NCBI RefSeq assembly: GCF_012935325.2
Contig: NZ_JABBYG020000016.1
Span: 62,001 to 126,000, forward strand
Direction of reading: 5' to 3'
From: Paenibacillus sp. PL91
GTDB lineage: Bacteria; Bacillota; Bacilli; Paenibacillales; Paenibacillaceae
DNA length: 64,000 nt
The first letter of the stretch is position 1, and the number at the start of each line of letters is the position of its first letter. Below the pieces are notes generated by a model, which was not told where the DNA came from, did no database searches, and saw only the letters and a program-made list of their open reading frames with translations. The translations under genes and the position numbers were made by a program. This document shows, one piece after another, positions 8,321 to 17,500 of this stretch.

Positions 8321-9250
8321 GTGAACGATTGTATTCCACTCATTGGTCAACAAATGCATAGGATGGTTCGGCGGTTTTTTACTGCTGAGCCTCTTGCACG
8401 ATTTGCTGAGCTTTTTATTGAAGACAAGCTGGCTGAAACGATTCGATTTGGACAGCTGACCGTCATTCACTATCGCATGTTTGGCGGTAATGGCCATGAA
8501 GTGTACGAGGCTGCAGCGGCTGTAGAGCTGTTTATTTTGGCATCGGATATTTTGGATGATTTGCAGGACCAGGATGCCCCGCATAAGCCATGGATGCAGG
8601 CTCCGCAGCCTATAGCGATTCATGTCGCCTCGGCTCTACTCACGTTGTCACAGCAAGCGATGCTGAGCTGCGCGACGAACGATGAGATGAGATTGGCGCT
8701 TATGGAAATGATGAATAGGTTGCTGCTTCAGTCCGCTAATGGCCAAATGCTCGACATTATGAATGATATTGTGGACGAGCATTCTTATTTGGACATGGTT
8801 AAGCAAAAATCAGCGACATTGCTGCAGCTCGCTTGTATGGCAGGCGTTATGCTTGCTGGACAGCCCTGGAATAGCATTGTAGCGGAATATGCGATTGAGA
8901 TTGGCGTAGCGGCACAAATTCAGAATGATCTTCGGGATTTGCTGAGATGGGATGATAAGAGCGATTTCCTTCAGCGCAAGCGTACGCTGCTTACGCTCTA
9001 TTTAATAGAGAGCGAATCAGACGAGGATCGTTGGATTAAGGATTATTTCGAGAATCGGCTTTCTATAGAGGAAGTAGTCATGAAGCGTGAGATTTTTCTC
9101 GAAACATGCGAAAGAACCGGAACTATACTGTATGGCTCAGTCATGAGCCGGATGCACTACAATCGATTTGAAGAGTTAGTAGACACTATTCAGGAGATAG
9201 GTCCTTGGAAATCGACATTTTTACATATTTTAAACCAAAAAATTGCATAA
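8321..9250 (+). CDS. comQ: Isoprenyl transferase ComQ (ComX-modifying enzyme)
   Basis: A polyprenyl-synthetase-fold protein of 309 residues that in B. subtilis attaches a farnesyl or geranyl group to a Trp of the ComX precursor. The first Asp-rich motif DDLQDQD (about residues 79-85) has the DDxxDxD form seen in ComQ rather than in housekeeping prenyl synthases, and the second region carries QNDLRDLL. It starts with GTG 8321 after GGAGG. The order comQ-comX-comP-comA, all on one strand, confirms the assignment. Two TATAAT-like hexamers lie at 8271 and 8284, but I could not fix a -35. Confidence 0.9.
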   Translation: MNDCIPLIGQQMHRMVRRFFTAEPLARFAELFIEDKLAETIRFGQLTVIHYRMFGGNGHEVYEAAAAVELFILASDILDDLQDQDAPHKPWMQAPQPIAIHVASALLTLSQQAMLSCATNDEMRLALMEMMNRLLLQSANGQMLDIMNDIVDEHSYLDMVKQKSATLLQLACMAGVMLAGQPWNSIVAEYAIEIGVAAQIQNDLRDLLRWDDKSDFLQRKRTLLTLYLIESESDEDRWIKDYFENRLSIEEVVMKREIFLETCERTGTILYGSVMSRMHYNRFEELVDTIQEIGPWKSTFLHILNQKIA

Positions 9251-9259
9251 TAACAAACC

Positions 9260-9299
9260 ACGCAAAAGCCATTTCGGTAAATACGAATCATTTTTGCGT
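9260..9299. promoter_or_regulatory. Inverted repeat ACGCAAAA/TTTTGCGT between comQ and comX
   Basis: Eight-base perfect arms at 9260-9267 and 9292-9299 enclose 24 bases. There is no long T run after the second arm, only TTATTG, so it is a weak terminator at best. The arms repeat the TTTTGCGT core found upstream of the ABC ATPase, so they may instead be binding sites controlling comX. Confidence 0.4.
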
Positions 9300-9377
9300 T
9301 TATTGTCGATTCTATTCCTGTTATAGTAGAGAAGTAGTATAAATATAAAATATTAGTAGAGAATCGGAGGAGTTAAA

Positions 9378-9548
9378 ATGTTAAAAGAAGCGATTCGTCA
9401 GTTGGTAAGCAGCACTGAAAAAATGTCTATGGCTATGGGTGGACAATTGCAAGTTGCAGGTGTCTCTGCTGCAGAACAACAAGCTCTTCTTGGTGAACTT
9501 AAGAACAAAAACGAAAAAAACAGCGGATACGCATACATGTGGGGCTAA
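9378..9548 (+). CDS. comX: ComX quorum-sensing pre-pheromone
   Basis: A 56-codon gene between comQ and comP, close to the 55 codons of B. subtilis comX. It starts at ATG 9378 after CGGAGGAG. The N-terminal leader MLKEAIRQLVSSTEKM is followed by a polar linker (LKNKNEKNSG), and the C-terminus is GYAYMWG. The only Trp is residue 55, next to last. In known ComX peptides the modified Trp lies in the last six to ten residues, so the mature signal probably comes from the C-terminal NSGYAYMWG region with an isoprenylated Trp55. Overall sequence similarity to B. subtilis ComX is low, as is normal for this hypervariable gene. Confidence 0.86.
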   Translation: MLKEAIRQLVSSTEKMSMAMGGQLQVAGVSAAEQQALLGELKNKNEKNSGYAYMWG

Positions 9549-9580
9549 AAATTTGATATGTTTGAGGGGAAGAGGACAAC

Positions 9581-11977
9581 ATGAAACCTACATTCTTTAG
9601 TCGCATTATTGCAATCCTCTTCCTGGCAGTACTCCTCTCGTCGGTCGTTTACTTAACTTCGGTTATAGCTACAATTCCGTCAATTGGGGCTATTCTGATT
9701 AATGATCCAAATGATCATTATATCGTTAAATCGATAGAACCAGCGGGTCAGGCAGAGGTAAAGGGAATTAGGGTCGGTGACCGAATCTTAGAGGTAGACG
9801 GCAGACCAGTCGAGGATTTTCGTAATGTAAAAAAATACAATTCAATTGAATATGCGGATAACGTGCTTCTTTTACATAAAGATAGTACCCGACAACTTAT
9901 ATATTTTCCAAAAGGCTGGACAGGCGAACATTCACTGTGGGAACTGTTAATTCAGTTATATATCCCAGGAATATCGCTTATTATTTTCTGTGCATTTTCA
10001 GGATTTTTATATGTGAAGCGAAAAAATGATAAAGCTGCAATTATGCTTATATTATTTTTTATTTCCATAGGTATTAGCTACTATAGCTCAGCGGCTTCTT
10101 ATCGAAGCGATCCCGTTGGAACGTCCATTTTGTATCTTGTTATGCCAATTATCCCGTTGTTGTTTATGAGCTTCATGAGCATTTATTTGGAAAGATTTGA
10201 CGTCCGTTTTATTAGCAAGAGGTTCTTGCGATTGCTATTCGCCATTGTTGGAATTGTGGGCGTTACTAGCATACTTTATTTTTGGACGGATTTATTTACT
10301 ATTCAACTTTATATCTATATTAAGATGGCCTTTAGCGGTATTTTGCTGATAGGCAATTTGGTTTGCGTATTTATGCTTATACGCAAATTTATCAAGCATC
10401 GGAACACAAAATTACATTCACTATTTACAATAACGTTAATTTCGCATTTAGTTGCGTTTACGCCATTTGCAACAATGAACTTACTTCCTCAAATATTCGG
10501 ACTAAATCAGATTTTTCCTGCTGCGTTTACAGCACTTTTCTTATTCGTTTTGCCTATCGTGTATTTCTATCTTTCAACATCGAATCAATTGTTCGACATT
10601 GATTTTATATTAACAAGATTTAAATATTACACTGCGCTGGCCATTTTCCCATCTATCATCGTGACGGCGCTAGTGGCGATATTAATACTAGGAGAGAATA
10701 ATCCGTCATGGACCGTATGGTTTGGCGTATTTTTTGTCATCTACATCGGTATGACGTTATTTCTATATGCGAAGGAACAAATTGACCAACGTTTCAGACC
10801 AAAGCTCTTCAAAGCGATGTACAGCTATCAAGACAGCCTTGACCGGTTCTCACGCAAGGTTGCCAGAGTAATGAAGCAAGCCGATTTGGAAGCGGTTTTG
10901 ATGCAAGAAATTTCAGACCTGCTGCCGGTAAAACGAATTACTTTTATGATTGTGGAGCAATCGGAGAATACCGTATATCCGATGGGGGAGCACCCGGAGG
11001 AGCTCATCACTGCAGAGTTTTTGCTTGGGACGGTAAATTCCCTTCAAGTTGGCGAATTAATCGAGCTGCCTTACGGCTTAGGTCTTGTTATAGGCAGACA
11101 GCGGTCAAGACACCATATCTTATGGATTGGGATGAAAACGAATCACACCCGTTTTAACTCGGACGAGCTGCGTTGGCTAAAGACGATGTCCAGCTACGCG
11201 AGCATCGTATTTGAGAACTTGTATTTAATTGAGGGATTGATAGAGGATCTGGAGTCTGAGGTTCGCAAAGAGCATTCTACCTCTCCATGGGTGCTTCGTT
11301 TACTTTTCTGCCTATCTGAGAATGAGAGAAGGAAGCTTGCCGCGGATTTGCATGACTCTGCGCTTCAGGATCAGCTTCTATGGTACCGAAAGCTTGAGAC
11401 CATTATGATGGACTATCCGATATCTGATAATTTGGGGCGCGAGCTGGAGGACATTAAAGAGGGTCTGCTCGATGTAATCCATCAGATTCGCGAGACCTGC
11501 AATGAGCTGCGGCCGCCGCTTCTAAAAGAGATGGGCGTTGTTGAGGCTGTTGAATCGATCATTGAGCATACGCAAATGCGCGTAAACTTTGCTGTTGATT
11601 TCCGTGCGAATACATTCTGCCGTCCACTGAACGAGGAACAAATTACGGCCATTTATCGTATCGTGCAGGAATTGCTGCGCAATGCGGACAAGCATTCACA
11701 GGCTAAACTAGTAATTCTCGAGCTCGAGCAACGTAAAGGAACGATATATTTCCGATATCAGGACGATGGTATTGGGATGGATGTCAATCAAATGATTGTT
11801 TCTTTTGAGCATATGGGCTTGTCGGGTATTAAAGAGCGGGTGACAGGTCTAGAAGGTGACATCTCATTTTATTCGGAAGGCGGTAACGGCCTAGAGGTTG
11901 TTATTTTGTTGCCAGAAGACATGACAACCGGCAGATCGGAGAGGGGAATATTGCGTGATTCGTATCTTATTAGTTGA
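9581..11977 (+). CDS. comP: ComP sensor histidine kinase with N-terminal PDZ-like domain
   Basis: The membrane receptor for ComX. After a first hydrophobic segment (about residues 7-30) comes an extracytoplasmic PDZ-like stretch (about residues 45-90: IVKSIEPAGQAEVKGI, RVGDRILEVDGR). Then follow about eight membrane segments up to about residue 390, a GAF-like middle region, the HisKA_3 helix with LAADLHDSALQDQ (phospho-acceptor His591) and an ATPase domain with VQELLRNADKHS and DDGIGMD. The 798 residues compare with about 770 in B. subtilis. ATG 9581 follows GAGGGGAAGAGG, 32 bases after comX. Its 3' end overlaps comA by 23 bases. Confidence 0.9.
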   Translation: MKPTFFSRIIAILFLAVLLSSVVYLTSVIATIPSIGAILINDPNDHYIVKSIEPAGQAEVKGIRVGDRILEVDGRPVEDFRNVKKYNSIEYADNVLLLHKDSTRQLIYFPKGWTGEHSLWELLIQLYIPGISLIIFCAFSGFLYVKRKNDKAAIMLILFFISIGISYYSSAASYRSDPVGTSILYLVMPIIPLLFMSFMSIYLERFDVRFISKRFLRLLFAIVGIVGVTSILYFWTDLFTIQLYIYIKMAFSGILLIGNLVCVFMLIRKFIKHRNTKLHSLFTITLISHLVAFTPFATMNLLPQIFGLNQIFPAAFTALFLFVLPIVYFYLSTSNQLFDIDFILTRFKYYTALAIFPSIIVTALVAILILGENNPSWTVWFGVFFVIYIGMTLFLYAKEQIDQRFRPKLFKAMYSYQDSLDRFSRKVARVMKQADLEAVLMQEISDLLPVKRITFMIVEQSENTVYPMGEHPEELITAEFLLGTVNSLQVGELIELPYGLGLVIGRQRSRHHILWIGMKTNHTRFNSDELRWLKTMSSYASIVFENLYLIEGLIEDLESEVRKEHSTSPWVLRLLFCLSENERRKLAADLHDSALQDQLLWYRKLETIMMDYPISDNLGRELEDIKEGLLDVIHQIRETCNELRPPLLKEMGVVEAVESIIEHTQMRVNFAVDFRANTFCRPLNEEQITAIYRIVQELLRNADKHSQAKLVILELEQRKGTIYFRYQDDGIGMDVNQMIVSFEHMGLSGIKERVTGLEGDISFYSEGGNGLEVVILLPEDMTTGRSERGILRDSYLIS

Positions 11978-12605
11978 TGATCATCCTTCCGTCGGGGAAG
12001 GGACAAAAAACATGATTGAGCAAGATGGTGAAATGTCGGTTTCGGTTGTTCTCTCAGCTATTGAAGCACTGGATATCGTGCAGATTGAGCATTTTGATCT
12101 GATTTTATGCGACTTGAATATGCCTGGCATTAGCGGATTGGAATTGACAAAGCGTCTAATTCAGCAGGATCCCGAACGCAAGGTCATTATTTATTCCGGT
12201 TATGAGATTGGATCACATTTTAATTTGCTTATTGAGTCGGGAGTTTCCGGCTTTATATCCAAGACAGTATCCAGAGAGCAGCTGCACAACGCTATACGCA
12301 GCGCGATGAGAGGCGATACCGTTATTCCGATTTCACTGTTAAAGCAGCTTAGACGTCATGAGGTTACCATTGGTCGTTCAGAAGTGACGATCGAGGATGT
12401 ATCCATCAACGAAAAAGAACAAACGATTTTGCATGAGGTTGCAACGGGAATTAGCAACAAAGAGCTTGCAGCGATGCTCCATGTAAGCCAGCGAAATGTG
12501 GAATATCAGTTGTCGCGAATTTTCGATAAGCTAAATGTTCGTTCTCGCTCGGAAGCGATTAAAGAGGCGCAGCGCTTAGGTTTAATTAGCTTAGAGCAAT
12601 ATTAG
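11955..12605 (+). CDS. comA: ComA response regulator (NarL/LuxR type)
   Basis: The partner of ComP. The receiver domain has the acidic pair VDDH at residues 7-10 and the phospho-acceptor Asp53 in LCDLNMPG, with Thr/Ser and Lys equivalents in YSGYE and SKTVSR. A C-terminal LuxR-type helix-turn-helix (about residues 150-210: LHEVATGISNKELAAMLHVS, VEYQLSRIFDKLNV) binds DNA. It starts with GTG 11955, inside the end of comP, so the two are translationally coupled. In B. subtilis phosphorylated ComA activates srfA and competence; targets here are unknown. Confidence 0.9.
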   Translation: MIRILLVDDHPSVGEGTKNMIEQDGEMSVSVVLSAIEALDIVQIEHFDLILCDLNMPGISGLELTKRLIQQDPERKVIIYSGYEIGSHFNLLIESGVSGFISKTVSREQLHNAIRSAMRGDTVIPISLLKQLRRHEVTIGRSEVTIEDVSINEKEQTILHEVATGISNKELAAMLHVSQRNVEYQLSRIFDKLNVRSRSEAIKEAQRLGLISLEQY

Positions 12606-12658
12606 ATTCAAAATCGTTCCGTTGTTTATGAAATTAACCATTTATCGGATAAATAATA

Positions 12659-12697
12659 AACGGCAGATTAAGGAGCAATCCTTGATCTGCCGTTTTG
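12659..12697. terminator. Bidirectional terminator between comA and the phosphotransferase gene
   Basis: A hairpin with perfect 16-base arms at 12659-12674 and 12679-12694, a GCAA loop, A residues before it and TTT after it. It can end transcription from both the com operon and the converging minus-strand gene. Confidence 0.85.
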
Positions 12698-12726
12698 TAT
12701 GTGAGTTTGTCGCCTTTTAGGTTTTG

Positions 12727-13662
12727 CTAATGGTTAGTGGCTCTTTCTAGTAAGCTGAGCATGTATTTATCCAACCGCTCAACCATTAATGCATCGGTTA
12801 GTCCGGTTACTCCAAATGCCGGCCAGCCAGCATATACGGTAGGTGGTCCGAACAAAATATCGATCAAAGCTATAAGATCCCAATAGGGCTCATATTGAAA
12901 GGAAGGGTCGGCATGCTTCTTATAGGCGTTCAAAAATGCATCAGCAGTCTCAATATCGTACAGCTGGGCTAAATTTAATCGACAATGACCGATGTCTATG
13001 CCGGCAGGACCACGACATGCGTTAACCCAATCGACAACACCGCTCACTTTGCCCATTTCCCATAATACATTTGTCGGATGATAATCCCGATGAATAAATG
13101 TGTGCTTTACCTTTGGCTGAGGACCTCTTACAATCGCAATAACCTTGTCCCAAGAATCTGTAAAGGAGGACCAGGAAGGAGCCTGCAAGGAAGAAATGTC
13201 GTTATACGTAAAATAGGTCCATGGAAAGTGGTCGGCTTCAACCTTATGAATCTGTGCGAGAGCTTCCGCTAAACCATTGAGCCAACTCTCCATACTAGGC
13301 GGCTGCAGTTCAACGGTACCAGACAGCTGCGTCATCAGTACAGCAGGTATTCCGCATTCGTCGCCAGTCTTGTCAAAAGCAAGGATCTGTGGTGTCGAAA
13401 CACTCGCTAGCTCTGCCCAGCGCAAGCTTTCTGCCTCATGCATAGGCAAATCCGGTTCTTGGCGCAGCCAATCTTCGTTGTCGAATTGCCGTAAAACGAC
13501 TTTTGTTTCGACGTCATTCACGTACAGCGCGATGCTATGGACGATAGAGGACATACCGCCTTGCAGCCGATGAATGGATTGAATGACAGCTTGCGGGTGT
13601 ACAGCATGGGTTACCCATTGCAGCAAACGAGCAGAAAGCTCATGATTAGAATCTGCGGACAT
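12727..13662 (-). CDS. Aminoglycoside-phosphotransferase-family kinase
   Basis: A protein-kinase-like small-molecule kinase of about 311 residues. The catalytic loop is HRDYHPTNVLWE and the metal-binding segment VVDWVNACRGP, followed by GIDIGHCRLNL, in the order of the APH/choline kinase family. This family ranges from antibiotic kinases to metabolite kinases and no substrate can be read here. ATG 13662 is preferred because GGAGG lies a few bases upstream on the minus strand; ATG 13677 is five codons earlier. It is downstream of the ABC-F gene on the same strand and probably cotranscribed (51 bases apart). Confidence 0.82.
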   Translation of the reverse strand: MSADSNHELSARLLQWVTHAVHPQAVIQSIHRLQGGMSSIVHSIALYVNDVETKVVLRQFDNEDWLRQEPDLPMHEAESLRWAELASVSTPQILAFDKTGDECGIPAVLMTQLSGTVELQPPSMESWLNGLAEALAQIHKVEADHFPWTYFTYNDISSLQAPSWSSFTDSWDKVIAIVRGPQPKVKHTFIHRDYHPTNVLWEMGKVSGVVDWVNACRGPAGIDIGHCRLNLAQLYDIETADAFLNAYKKHADPSFQYEPYWDLIALIDILFGPPTVYAGWPAFGVTGLTDALMVERLDKYMLSLLERATNH

Positions 13663-13713
13663 CGAATTTGCCTCCATTCTCGCTTTAACTTTCGATCTCG
13701 CAAAGGAAATCCT

Positions 13714-15648
13714 TTACATATATTGCTCCCATTCCTCATAAGCGGTCGATAATGTGGTTTTTCGAGCTTCAATGGCTGCTTGGATTTCTTGAATTCGGAT
13801 ATAATCATTAAAAATCGCAGGATCAGCAAGCTGCTCCTCAAGCTCGGTAATTTGCTCCTCAAGAGAGGCGATTTCCTGCTCCAACTGCTCGAGCTTGCGC
13901 TGCTTTGCGCGCTCCTCCCGTTTCGCTTGCTTGTCAGCCTCGTAGGAACTGACAGGCGAATTGTCGGAAACAGCTGCAGATTTCGAGTTTGAAGCTTGTT
14001 TTGACAGCGCCTCAAGCCGTGCTTCCTCGATTTCATTTTTTTTCTCTATCATTTCGTCATAATTTCCTAGGAAATGATCCGTACCTGACGGTTTAAGTTC
14101 GACAATTCGTTCTGCCATCTTGTTCAGGAAGTAACGGTCATGTGAAATAAAGAGCAGGGTTCCTTCGTAATCAAGCAAAGCGGCTTCAAGCACTTCCTTG
14201 CTAAAGAGATCGAGATGGTTAGTAGGCTCGTCCAAAATAAGCACATTGGCGCTGGCAAGCATAAGCTTGGCAAGTGAAACACGTGCTTTCTCACCGCCGC
14301 TCAGCGATGAAATGCGTTTCAACACATCTTCGCCGCTAAACAAGAAGTTGCCGAGCACAGTGCGAATACGAGCTTCCTCCATATGGGCATAGCTGCCCCA
14401 AACCTCTTCTAGAACGGTGTTTTGGCCGTTCAGCCTCGTTTGCTCCTGATCGTAGTAGCCGAGCTTAACATGGGTTCCGAATCGAATCGAACCTGTAGTA
14501 GGTTCATTCTGACCGACGATCACCTTCAGCAGCGTAGATTTTCCAATACCGTTTGGACCAATCAATGCAACGGTCTCGCCACGAGTAAGCTGGAATGAGA
14601 CATTTTGGAAGATTGGCGAGTCTTTGCCGGAAAAAGTAACGGAAACATCATTTACAGCGAGCACATCCTTGCCGGTCTGACGCTCGATTTCAAATGTAAA
14701 ATGAGCCTTCTTCAGATCGCCTTGCGGCTTGTCGAGACGGTCCATTTTGTCTAAAGCTTTGCGCCTGCTTTGCGCTCGTTTGGTTGTCGAAGCACGCACA
14801 AGGTTGCGCTGAACGAATTGCTCCATACGCGAAATTTCATCCTGCTGCTTCTCAAACTGCTTCATATTGATTTCGTATTCGGCAGCTTTCAGCTCCATAT
14901 AGCGACTATAGTTGCCGGTGTAACGCTTGGACGTATGACGCTCGATTTCAATAATCGTTTGGGCGAGCGCATCTAGAAAGTACCGGTCATGGGAAACGAC
15001 TAGGATCGCTCCCGAATATCCGCGCAAATAGGATTCCAACCAGGTTAATGTCTCAATATCGAGATAGTTGGTAGGCTCATCAAGCATGAGTAATTCAGGC
15101 GCTTGGAGCAATATTCGAGCGAGTGCGAGCCGTGTCTTTTGGCCCCCGCTTAAGGTTGAGATTAACGTATCAGGCGGAAAGCTTCCAAAGCCCATCCCGT
15201 GAAGGACACTGTTAATACGCGTGTTGATTTCAAAGCCGCCTTGCTCGCGGTACCAGTCTGAGCGCTTGGCATACTTATCGAGCGTATCGGCATAACGCTT
15301 CTCATCTTCATGCAGCGCCGGATCTGCAATTTTGACCTCGAGCTCGCGAAGCTCTTGCTCTGCTTCGATTAAATGGGAAAATACGGCGCGCATTTCCGCT
15401 TCGATTGTCCGACTGGATTGCAAGCCGCTATTTTGAGCGAGGTAGCCGATTTTCGTTTCCTTCGCTTTATGGATCGCGCCAGAATCAGCGGACATTTCGC
15501 CGGCGATAATTTTTAGAAGCGTTGATTTGCCTGCGCCGTTAACGCCTACGAGACCTATTCGTTCCCGTTCCTGCACCTGCATAGAAATATTGGATAATAC
15601 GACATTAACGCCGTAGCTCTTCGTTACGCTAGAAACTTGCAGCAGCAT
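13714..15648 (-). CDS. ABC-F family ATPase (YdiF-like)
   Basis: Two fused ABC ATPase domains without membrane segments, the ABC-F layout of ribosome-associated translation factors and ribosome-protection proteins. Domain 1 has GVNGAGKSTLL and LSGGQKTRLALARIL, the linker is rich in charged residues with ASTTKRAQSRRKALDKMDRL, and domain 2 has GPNGIGKSTLL and LSGGEKARVSLAKLM. A C-terminal coiled coil rich in Glu/Lys (about residues 550-640) is typical of YdiF/Uup. ATG 15648 follows GGAGG on the minus strand. B. subtilis has ydiF at the same place after gcp, which supports orthology. Confidence 0.92.
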   Translation of the reverse strand: MLLQVSSVTKSYGVNVVLSNISMQVQERERIGLVGVNGAGKSTLLKIIAGEMSADSGAIHKAKETKIGYLAQNSGLQSSRTIEAEMRAVFSHLIEAEQELRELEVKIADPALHEDEKRYADTLDKYAKRSDWYREQGGFEINTRINSVLHGMGFGSFPPDTLISTLSGGQKTRLALARILLQAPELLMLDEPTNYLDIETLTWLESYLRGYSGAILVVSHDRYFLDALAQTIIEIERHTSKRYTGNYSRYMELKAAEYEINMKQFEKQQDEISRMEQFVQRNLVRASTTKRAQSRRKALDKMDRLDKPQGDLKKAHFTFEIERQTGKDVLAVNDVSVTFSGKDSPIFQNVSFQLTRGETVALIGPNGIGKSTLLKVIVGQNEPTTGSIRFGTHVKLGYYDQEQTRLNGQNTVLEEVWGSYAHMEEARIRTVLGNFLFSGEDVLKRISSLSGGEKARVSLAKLMLASANVLILDEPTNHLDLFSKEVLEAALLDYEGTLLFISHDRYFLNKMAERIVELKPSGTDHFLGNYDEMIEKKNEIEEARLEALSKQASNSKSAAVSDNSPVSSYEADKQAKREERAKQRKLEQLEQEIASLEEQITELEEQLADPAIFNDYIRIQEIQAAIEARKTTLSTAYEEWEQYM

Positions 15649-15801
15649 TTTGAAACCTCCAACAAAAAATTGTAAAGAACGAATGCTTTTACTACTCATT
15701 AGTGTACCATAAACGAGCGCTAACATTGGCGAAACTTGCACAACAGTGGTAAACTACTATTAATGAAAGAAAATGATGGGATGCAGAATAGGTGAGTGCT
15801 T

Positions 15802-16413
15802 TTGGCAGAGCGAAATCAACATGTCGATAAAGCTTATATACGCAATCAGATGGCTATAAAGCGTAACAGCCTGTCTTCGGAGCAGCGGAAATTATGGTCT
15901 GAGCAGGCATGCTCGAATGCGGAAAAATGGCTTGAGAAATACAAAGAAGCAGCTTTGATGGTTTATGTGCCATTTCGGAGCGAGCTTGATTTAGCCCATC
16001 TTATTGAATGGGGCTGGCGAACGGGCAGAAATGTAATCGCGCCAAGATGCGTCGCTTCCGATCGTTCGATGACGCTGCATTATTTGCGCAGCTGGGATGA
16101 CCTTATGCCTGGTGCCTACGGCATCATGGAGCCGAACCCGGCTGTCACACTGCCGATCGATGATGGATATGTACCTGATATCGTATTGGTTCCGGGTCTC
16201 GCCTTTGACCGCAAAGGAGGACGTTTAGGCTATGGCGGCGGATATTATGACCGGTTTGCGGAAGCAGCAAATAGTCATAATCCCAATAATGCGACAAAAG
16301 CGTTATGGCTAGGCGTGTCGTTTGAGGCACAATTCATTGATGATGTTCCAACTGAGGAGCATGATCTCAAAATGGATGGATGGATTACGGAATCAGGCGT
16401 TTACATGCTTTAG
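15802..16413 (+). CDS. 5-formyltetrahydrofolate cyclo-ligase
   Basis: Converts 5-formyl-THF to 5,10-methenyl-THF with ATP. The family signature GGRLGYGGGYYDRF is present near residue 145, with PGLAFDRKGG before it and the N-terminal basic helix KAYIRNQMAIKRNSLS. About 203 residues, as usual. The start is uncertain: TTG 15802 has AGGTGA just upstream, while GTG 15796 is the other choice. It is transcribed divergently from the ABC-F gene. Confidence 0.93.
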   Translation: MAERNQHVDKAYIRNQMAIKRNSLSSEQRKLWSEQACSNAEKWLEKYKEAALMVYVPFRSELDLAHLIEWGWRTGRNVIAPRCVASDRSMTLHYLRSWDDLMPGAYGIMEPNPAVTLPIDDGYVPDIVLVPGLAFDRKGGRLGYGGGYYDRFAEAANSHNPNNATKALWLGVSFEAQFIDDVPTEEHDLKMDGWITESGVYML

Positions 16414-16498
16414 AAAAAATAGAGTCAAGCAATAATAACGAAACGGCTTGCACCTTTACCAGGTGGAGCAGTCGTTTACGCTAGAGGGAGCGATAGAG

Positions 16499-16978
16499 GT
16501 GGAGCTGACGCATTTTAACGAACAGGGTCGGGCGCGGATGGTAGACATCTCTGATAAGGAAGTCACTTCTCGCACAGCGGTCGCCCAAACCAAAGTAACG
16601 ATGAATCCGGACACATTAGCACAAATCAAGGCAGGCAAGATTGGGAAGGGCGACGTACTGGCAGTTGCTCAGGTTGCGGCAATTATGGCCGCCAAAAAAA
16701 CAGCTGATTGGATACCAATGTGTCATCCACTCCCGCTCACTGGCATAAATGTAGTATTCAGCGATAATGGGACGGATGAGCTTTACATAGAAGGTACTGT
16801 CAAGACGACTGGAAAAACGGGTGTGGAAATGGAGGCGCTGACAGCAGTGTCAGCCGCCGCTTTAACGGTTTACGACATGTGCAAGGCGCTGCAAAAGGAT
16901 ATGGTAATTGGACCTACGCAGTTGGTTTCCAAAACGGGCGGCAAAAGCGGTGATTACCGAATTTCGTCAAACCCATGA
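16499..16978 (+). CDS. moaC: Cyclic pyranopterin monophosphate synthase MoaC
   Basis: With MoaA it makes cyclic pyranopterin from GTP for molybdenum cofactor. The start [17 protein letters not shown], the active-site [14 protein letters not shown] and [20 protein letters not shown] are MoaC hallmarks. GTG 16499 gives 159 residues, the family length, and follows GAGGGAG at 16485. The frame is open further up to a TTG at 16448, but that extension is not MoaC-like. The moaB and molybdopterin-binding genes follow on the same strand. Confidence 0.93.
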   Translation: MELTHFNEQGRARMVDISDKEVTSRTAVAQTKVTMNPDTLAQIKAGKIGKGDVLAVAQVAAIMAAKKTADWIPMCHPLPLTGINVVFSDNGTDELYIEGTVKTTGKTGVEMEALTAVSAAALTVYDMCKALQKDMVIGPTQLVSKTGGKSGDYRISSNP

Positions 16979-17005
16979 GCGGACTAGGGATGGGAGGAAT
17001 GGTAA

Positions 17006-17500
17006 ATGCGGTGGAAGGTAGCAATATTAACAGCAAGCGATAAAGGCTCACGCGGGGAACGTGAAGATACAAGCGCACAAGTTATTCGTGAGTTGATTGA
17101 GGAAGAGCTTGGCGGAGAAATTGTCGATTATCGGATTGTTCCGGATGAGCAGGATGAAATTATGGCAGCTATCATAGAGATGACCGAGTATTTCCATGCT
17201 GATCTTGTGCTCACAACAGGCGGAACAGGCCTTGCCGAGCGCGATATTACGCCTGAAGCGACGCTGAAGGTCATTGACCGTGCTGTTCCTGGACTTGCGG
17301 AGGCGATGCGGATGGGAGCGCTCCAAAAGACGAGAAGAGCGATGCTCTCCAGAGGAGTATGCGGCATTCGCGGCAGCTCGCTAATCGTGAACTTGCCAGG
17401 AAGCCCAAAAGGAGTACACGAGAGCCTAATGGCGATTATGGATCAGTTGCCGCATGCGCTGGGCATTTTATCCGGACAGCTGGGAGAACACAGCTTATGA
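17006..17500 (+). CDS. moaB: Molybdenum cofactor protein MoaB/MogA type
   Basis: A molybdopterin-binding domain protein of 164 residues acting in adenylylation of molybdopterin. Motifs: ILTASDKGSRGEREDTS at the N-terminus, LTTGGTGLAERDITPEAT (the substrate-binding TGGTG loop) and NLPGSPKGVHESL. ATG 17006 follows GGGAGGAATGG. It ends in an ATGA overlap with the next gene, indicating coupled translation in a moaC-moaB operon. Confidence 0.92.
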   Translation: MRWKVAILTASDKGSRGEREDTSAQVIRELIEEELGGEIVDYRIVPDEQDEIMAAIIEMTEYFHADLVLTTGGTGLAERDITPEATLKVIDRAVPGLAEAMRMGALQKTRRAMLSRGVCGIRGSSLIVNLPGSPKGVHESLMAIMDQLPHALGILSGQLGEHSL

